Assembly (NCBI RefSeq): GCF_019457615.1
Contig: NZ_CP080414.1
Location: forward strand, 1,610,501 to 1,674,500
Direction of reading: 5' to 3'
DNA from: Shewanella zhangzhouensis
Lineage (GTDB): Bacteria; Pseudomonadota; Gammaproteobacteria; Enterobacterales; Shewanellaceae
Length of the DNA stretch: 64,000 bases
Notes under the pieces: generated by a model
What the model saw: only the letters and a program-made list of their open reading frames with translations
Database searches by the model: none
Told to the model about the DNA's origin: nothing
Shown here: positions 60,391 to 64,000 of the stretch, in pieces
Position numbering within the stretch: the first letter of the stretch is position 1
How the letters are laid out: each line of letters starts with the position of its first letter
Position numbers and translations under genes: made by a program

Positions 60391-62688
60391 GTGAAGAACC
60401 CATTTCTGCTGGGCTTTTGTGCCCTTGTCATCTCATCGCTGCTCTGGCCAGTGCTGCCGCCCTGGCCCGCCTGCCTGCTTTTGCTTGTGGCATTGGGGTG
60501 TTACCGCAAGTTGCCTGTGCTCAGTGGAGCCCTGACTGCCGTGGCGTGGGTTGCTGTGTACACCCATATGCTGTTCGATTACAGCCACCTGTATCAAGCC
60601 GGTGATTCCTGGGTGCGTGGCGAGATAATAGCACCTGTGTCTGACAGCGGCGACTGGCAGAGTATAGATATACGCCTTGTTAAACCAAAATTAATCTGGC
60701 CTGTTGAGGGCAAAATCCGGCTCAACTGGCGAACAACTGAACAAATTCGCCCCGGGGAGCAGTGGGAATTTCGTCTCGCCCCCCGTTCTATCACCTCCCC
60801 CCTCAACGAAGGCGCATTCAACGGTCAGCGCTACCTGTTGTCACGCCATGTGGGCATCAAGGCCAGAGTGCTGGAAGCAAGAAAGGTGTCGGCGGCGTCA
60901 GGGCTTCGCGGGTTATTACTTGAACACATTGGCCAGGCTATATCGGATAAACCCCGGCAGGCGCTTCTGTATCCACTGCTGACGGGGGAGCAGCAGGGCA
61001 TAGATACCCAGACCTGGCAGCAACTCAGGCATACCGGCACTGGGCACCTGATGGCCATTTCGGGACTGCATATGTCGGTGCTCGGTGCCTGGTTGTTGCT
61101 GCTGTGCCGGGAGCTGTTGACCTCGTTTGCGCCGCGCCAGGACAGACGTAATCTGGTCATTGCCATGATAGTAGCCACCCTGGGGTGTCTGCTCTATGGT
61201 CTGCTGGCGGGCATGGGCATTCCTACCCGCCGGGCCTTTATCATGCTGGCATTGGTGGTGCTGCTTACTCTGAGTCGCCGTTTTGCCTCGCCCTGGGAGC
61301 GCTTGTTGTACGCCCTCGCTGCAGTGCTGTTTCTGGACCCCCTGTCACCTCTGTCAGCGGGGTTTTGGCTGTCTTTTGGCGCCATCATGATTATCTTGAC
61401 GCTATTGACCCGGCAGTCCGTTCACCTTGAGGGTGTCCCTGGTCGGTTAAAACACTATCTGATATCACTGGTGACACTGCAGCTGGCACTCAGTATCGGA
61501 TTGGGGGTATTGCAGCTGGTGCTCTTTGGCGGTGTCAGTGTCCATAGCCTTTGGATTAATTTGCTGATGGTGCCCTGGTTTTCGCTGGTGACCATTCCGC
61601 TGGCGTTGGCAGGACTTGTGCTTTTTATTCTCCTGCTGCCTTTTGGAATAGTGGCCGACTGGGCCTTTACTCCCGCACTCATGGCATTGATACCGCTGGA
61701 TGGGCTTCTTAAGCTCAGTGACCACTTACCCGGCGCCTGGATAAGCGTGCCTGTACAGCTGATTGCGCCCCTGTGTTTTGCCATTACAGGGGCTACCTTG
61801 TTGTTTCTGCCGTTGGCGCGGGGTGTTAAGTGGGTGAGCGCCTCCTTACTGGTGCCGCTACTGCTGACCCTCACTGTAAAAGGCGCTCCCCAATGGCAGG
61901 TGCATTTACTTGATGTAGGGCAGGGGCTGGCCGTCGTGGTGTTTAGCCGGGATAAAACACTGGTGTACGACACAGGATTGGCCTTTGGTGAGACCTTCTC
62001 CCACGGTGAGCGAACCCTGGTGCCATTTTTGCGCGCCAAGGGACGTCATCACATCGATGTGTTGGTTATAAGCCATGAAGATAAGGATCATGCCGGTGGC
62101 GCCGCTGCACTGGCCAGGGCGATGCCAATCGATTTACTCATAAGCGATACCCGGGCAGCCCGGGATACCAAGGCGATGGAGCATGCGCCTTGCCGACCTC
62201 AGGCGTTTGCCCTTGGCAGTTTGTGGGTTGAGGTCCTGTCGCCCGGAGACTCACCCGTTGGCAGAGTGGGCAACAACGCTTCCTGTGTGGTTGCACTTGG
62301 CGATGGTCATTCGCGGTTGTTGTTGCCCGGGGACATTGAAGCCGAAGGAGAGGCGCGACTCCTTGGCAGCGGTGCGGCGCTGAAGGCCAGGGTGCTGGTG
62401 GCACCCCACCATGGCAGCCTGACATCATCCACGCCGGCTTTTATCGCGGGCGTCGCGCCGGCTATCACCCTCTTTGCCGCCGGTGCCAACAACAGATATG
62501 GATTTCCCAAAGATGCGGTGCTGCAAAGATACCTGTCCCAGGGCAGTGAGACGTTTACTGTGGCGGATACCGGCCAGATAAGTCTGCACCTTGGTGATGA
62601 AATCACAGTGAAAACCTATCGGGGCTCTCTGGCCCCTTTTTGGTATAACCGGGTCTTTGGAGTTGGTGGCAGGCCGATTACAGAGTAG
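60391..62688 (+). CDS. comEC: ComEC/Rec2-family DNA uptake channel protein
   Basis: A 765-residue inner-membrane protein that carries DNA into the cytosol during transformation. N-terminal OB-like domain, a central multispanning competence domain (LMAISGLHMSVLGAWLL signature) and a C-terminal metallo-beta-lactamase domain with SHEDKDHAGG. The start is GTG without a good ribosome binding site, and the gene begins 30 bases from a divergent gene, so the exact start is uncertain. It precedes msbA, as in E. coli (ycaI-msbA). Confidence 0.9.
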   Translation: MKNPFLLGFCALVISSLLWPVLPPWPACLLLLVALGCYRKLPVLSGALTAVAWVAVYTHMLFDYSHLYQAGDSWVRGEIIAPVSDSGDWQSIDIRLVKPKLIWPVEGKIRLNWRTTEQIRPGEQWEFRLAPRSITSPLNEGAFNGQRYLLSRHVGIKARVLEARKVSAASGLRGLLLEHIGQAISDKPRQALLYPLLTGEQQGIDTQTWQQLRHTGTGHLMAISGLHMSVLGAWLLLLCRELLTSFAPRQDRRNLVIAMIVATLGCLLYGLLAGMGIPTRRAFIMLALVVLLTLSRRFASPWERLLYALAAVLFLDPLSPLSAGFWLSFGAIMIILTLLTRQSVHLEGVPGRLKHYLISLVTLQLALSIGLGVLQLVLFGGVSVHSLWINLLMVPWFSLVTIPLALAGLVLFILLLPFGIVADWAFTPALMALIPLDGLLKLSDHLPGAWISVPVQLIAPLCFAITGATLLFLPLARGVKWVSASLLVPLLLTLTVKGAPQWQVHLLDVGQGLAVVVFSRDKTLVYDTGLAFGETFSHGERTLVPFLRAKGRHHIDVLVISHEDKDHAGGAAALARAMPIDLLISDTRAARDTKAMEHAPCRPQAFALGSLWVEVLSPGDSPVGRVGNNASCVVALGDGHSRLLLPGDIEAEGEARLLGSGAALKARVLVAPHHGSLTSSTPAFIAGVAPAITLFAAGANNRYGFPKDAVLQRYLSQGSETFTVADTGQISLHLGDEITVKTYRGSLAPFWYNRVFGVGGRPITE

Positions 62689-62721
62689 AATGCGGACTTT
62701 GTCATACTCTCAGATGAATCA

Positions 62722-64000
62722 ATGACTACAGCTCATAATCAGGAAGTTTGGACGGTGTTCAAACGCCTCATGGGATACCTCAAACCCATGAAGTCCATCT
62801 TTATCGTCTCGGTTATTGCACTTTTGGTCTATGGTGCAGTAGACGCAACCTTTATCGCTTTTATCCAACCCTTTATTGATAAAGGCTTTTCTGGCGTTGG
62901 CATGTCGGGAAGTGTCGACATGGGCACGTCATCCGGCTTTGATTCCAACAACAGCGTACTCTTTTGGGCGCCCTTCGTTGTAGTGGGGCTTTTTACCCTC
63001 AGGGGCCTGGCCAACTTTGTGTCTACCTATGGTATTTCCTACATGAGTGCCAAGCTCATCATGGACATGCGCCAGCAGGTATTTGAGCATTATCTCACCC
63101 TGCCGGTGAGCTACATCGACAAGGAAAACTCGGGCAACCTCATTTCCCGTGTCACCTTCGATACCGAACAAATCGCCCGGGCATCCGGTAGCGCGCTTAT
63201 TTCCATTGTCCGTGATGGCGTAACCGTCATCGGCATGCTGGGCCTGATGTTTTACAACTCCTGGAAGCTGTCACTCTGCATCCTGATTGTGGGTCCCATC
63301 ATAGGGTTGGTTATCGCCACCGTCAGCCGCCGTTTCCGCAAGATTTCACGTCAAATTCAAAGTGCCATGGGCGGTGTCACCGCCGTGACCGAGCAGATGA
63401 TTAAGGGCCATAAAAACGTGCTGGCCTTTGGCGGCCAGGACACCGAGGCCAAGCGCTTTGCCCAGGTTAACGACCACAATCGCCACCAGAACATGAAGCT
63501 TGCCGTGGCCCAGGCCATCAGCCAGCCCACCATCATGATCATCGGCTCTTTTGCGCTGGCCTTTGTACTTTATGCCGCAAGCTTTGATGCCTTAAAGAGT
63601 GAGTTGACTGCGGGCACCTTTGCCACTGTGCTTGCCGCCATGATGGCAACCTTGCAGCCAATCAAAAACCTGACCCGCGTCAACGCCGAATTCCAGCGCG
63701 GTATTGCTGCCTGTACCACGGTATTTGAGCTGCTCGATACACCCGCCGAACATGACAAGGGCACATTTGAAACCGACAGGGTCAAGGGGCATGTACGTTT
63801 TGACGAGGTGGCGTTTCGCTACGAAGGCCAGGAGAGCAGAGCCCTCGACGGTATCAGCTTTGATGTGCCGCCGGGTAAAACCCTGGCGCTGGTGGGGCGT
63901 TCCGGCTCGGGCAAATCAACTATTGCCAGCCTTATCAATCGCTTTTATGGCGGGCTTGAGCAGGGGGCTATCGAACTCGATGGCGTCAATGTTGAGGACT
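62722..64000 (+). CDS. msbA: Lipid A export ABC transporter MsbA (3' end outside the window)
   Basis: The first 426 residues of a flippase that moves lipid A-core across the inner membrane. Six transmembrane helices (about 20-330) include GLFTLRGLANFVSTYG and LPVSYIDKENSGNLISRVTFD. The Walker A GRSGSGKSTIASL begins near residue 392; the rest is cut by the window edge. The ATG at 62722 was chosen because an ATG eight bases earlier (62714) runs into a stop at once. It is 33 bases after comEC, suggesting co-transcription. Confidence 0.95.
   Translation, partial: MTTAHNQEVWTVFKRLMGYLKPMKSIFIVSVIALLVYGAVDATFIAFIQPFIDKGFSGVGMSGSVDMGTSSGFDSNNSVLFWAPFVVVGLFTLRGLANFVSTYGISYMSAKLIMDMRQQVFEHYLTLPVSYIDKENSGNLISRVTFDTEQIARASGSALISIVRDGVTVIGMLGLMFYNSWKLSLCILIVGPIIGLVIATVSRRFRKISRQIQSAMGGVTAVTEQMIKGHKNVLAFGGQDTEAKRFAQVNDHNRHQNMKLAVAQAISQPTIMIIGSFALAFVLYAASFDALKSELTAGTFATVLAAMMATLQPIKNLTRVNAEFQRGIAACTTVFELLDTPAEHDKGTFETDRVKGHVRFDEVAFRYEGQESRALDGISFDVPPGKTLALVGRSGSGKSTIASLINRFYGGLEQGAIELDGVNVED

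Overview
The window is a compact chromosomal segment of a gammaproteobacterium, most likely a Shewanella species. This is inferred from protein similarity, the conserved blocks apt-dnaX-ybaB-recR-htpG-(cnoX)-adk-hemH-gsk, cysE-iscRSUA-hscBA-fdx and lolCDE-comEC-msbA, and the NnrS, AstB, PsiE and CsiV neighbours. I see no tRNA, rRNA, insertion sequence, prophage or CRISPR. Genes are closely packed and many units end in clear rho-independent terminators.

Layout. 1-11 kb: ribA, an exported barrel-like protein, a VF530-type DNA-binding protein with a long basic tail, a CstA/BtsT-family transporter with its LytS/LytTR sensor-regulator pair, a YecH protein, an orphan ParA plus ribbon-helix-helix pair, a PilZ protein, PsiE, NnrS and SuhB. 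11-18 kb: trmJ, cysE and the complete Isc iron-sulfur operon behind two tandem IscR-like sites. 18-25 kb: rimK, a tiny His-rich membrane protein, ndk, a TraR/DksA-type protein, dusC, then a metal-binding RiPP cluster (HvfA precursor with ten EGKCG motifs, HvfB DUF692 enzyme, HvfC partner), a 39-residue membrane peptide and a YbaN-like protein. 25-36 kb: apt, dnaX (with a canonical -1 frameshift signal), ybaB, recR, htpG behind a sigma-32 promoter, cnoX, adk, hemH, gsk. 36-50 kb: a dicarboxylate/amino-acid symporter, a large Ig-like lipoprotein, astB, topA, a coiled-coil protein, cysB, a serine deaminase, nagZ, ycfP. 50-64 kb: a non-coding stretch with a CRP-like palindrome and an orphan terminator (candidate sRNA), then acyP, csiV-mfd, a PilZ-like protein, lolCDE, a DUF2062 protein, comEC, and msbA cut by the right edge.

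How the genes work together. BtsS/BtsR-like proteins probably control the adjacent transporter through three phased ACCGCT(C/T)A repeats seen directly in front of it. The Isc genes form a self-regulated Fe-S assembly unit next to cysE, which supplies cysteine. The Hvf genes make a cysteine-rich peptide that is probably modified and exported to the periplasm for copper handling, with an attenuating hairpin between precursor and enzyme. LolCDE, MsbA and CsiV serve the envelope; DnaX, RecR, YbaB, TopA and Mfd serve DNA metabolism.

The most interesting items are the HvfABC cluster, the candidate sRNA at about 50.56-50.68 kb, two genes below 60 codons (19464-19625 and 24328-24447), the dnaX frameshift signal placed deep in a very long linker, and the regulator repeats upstream of the CstA-family gene.
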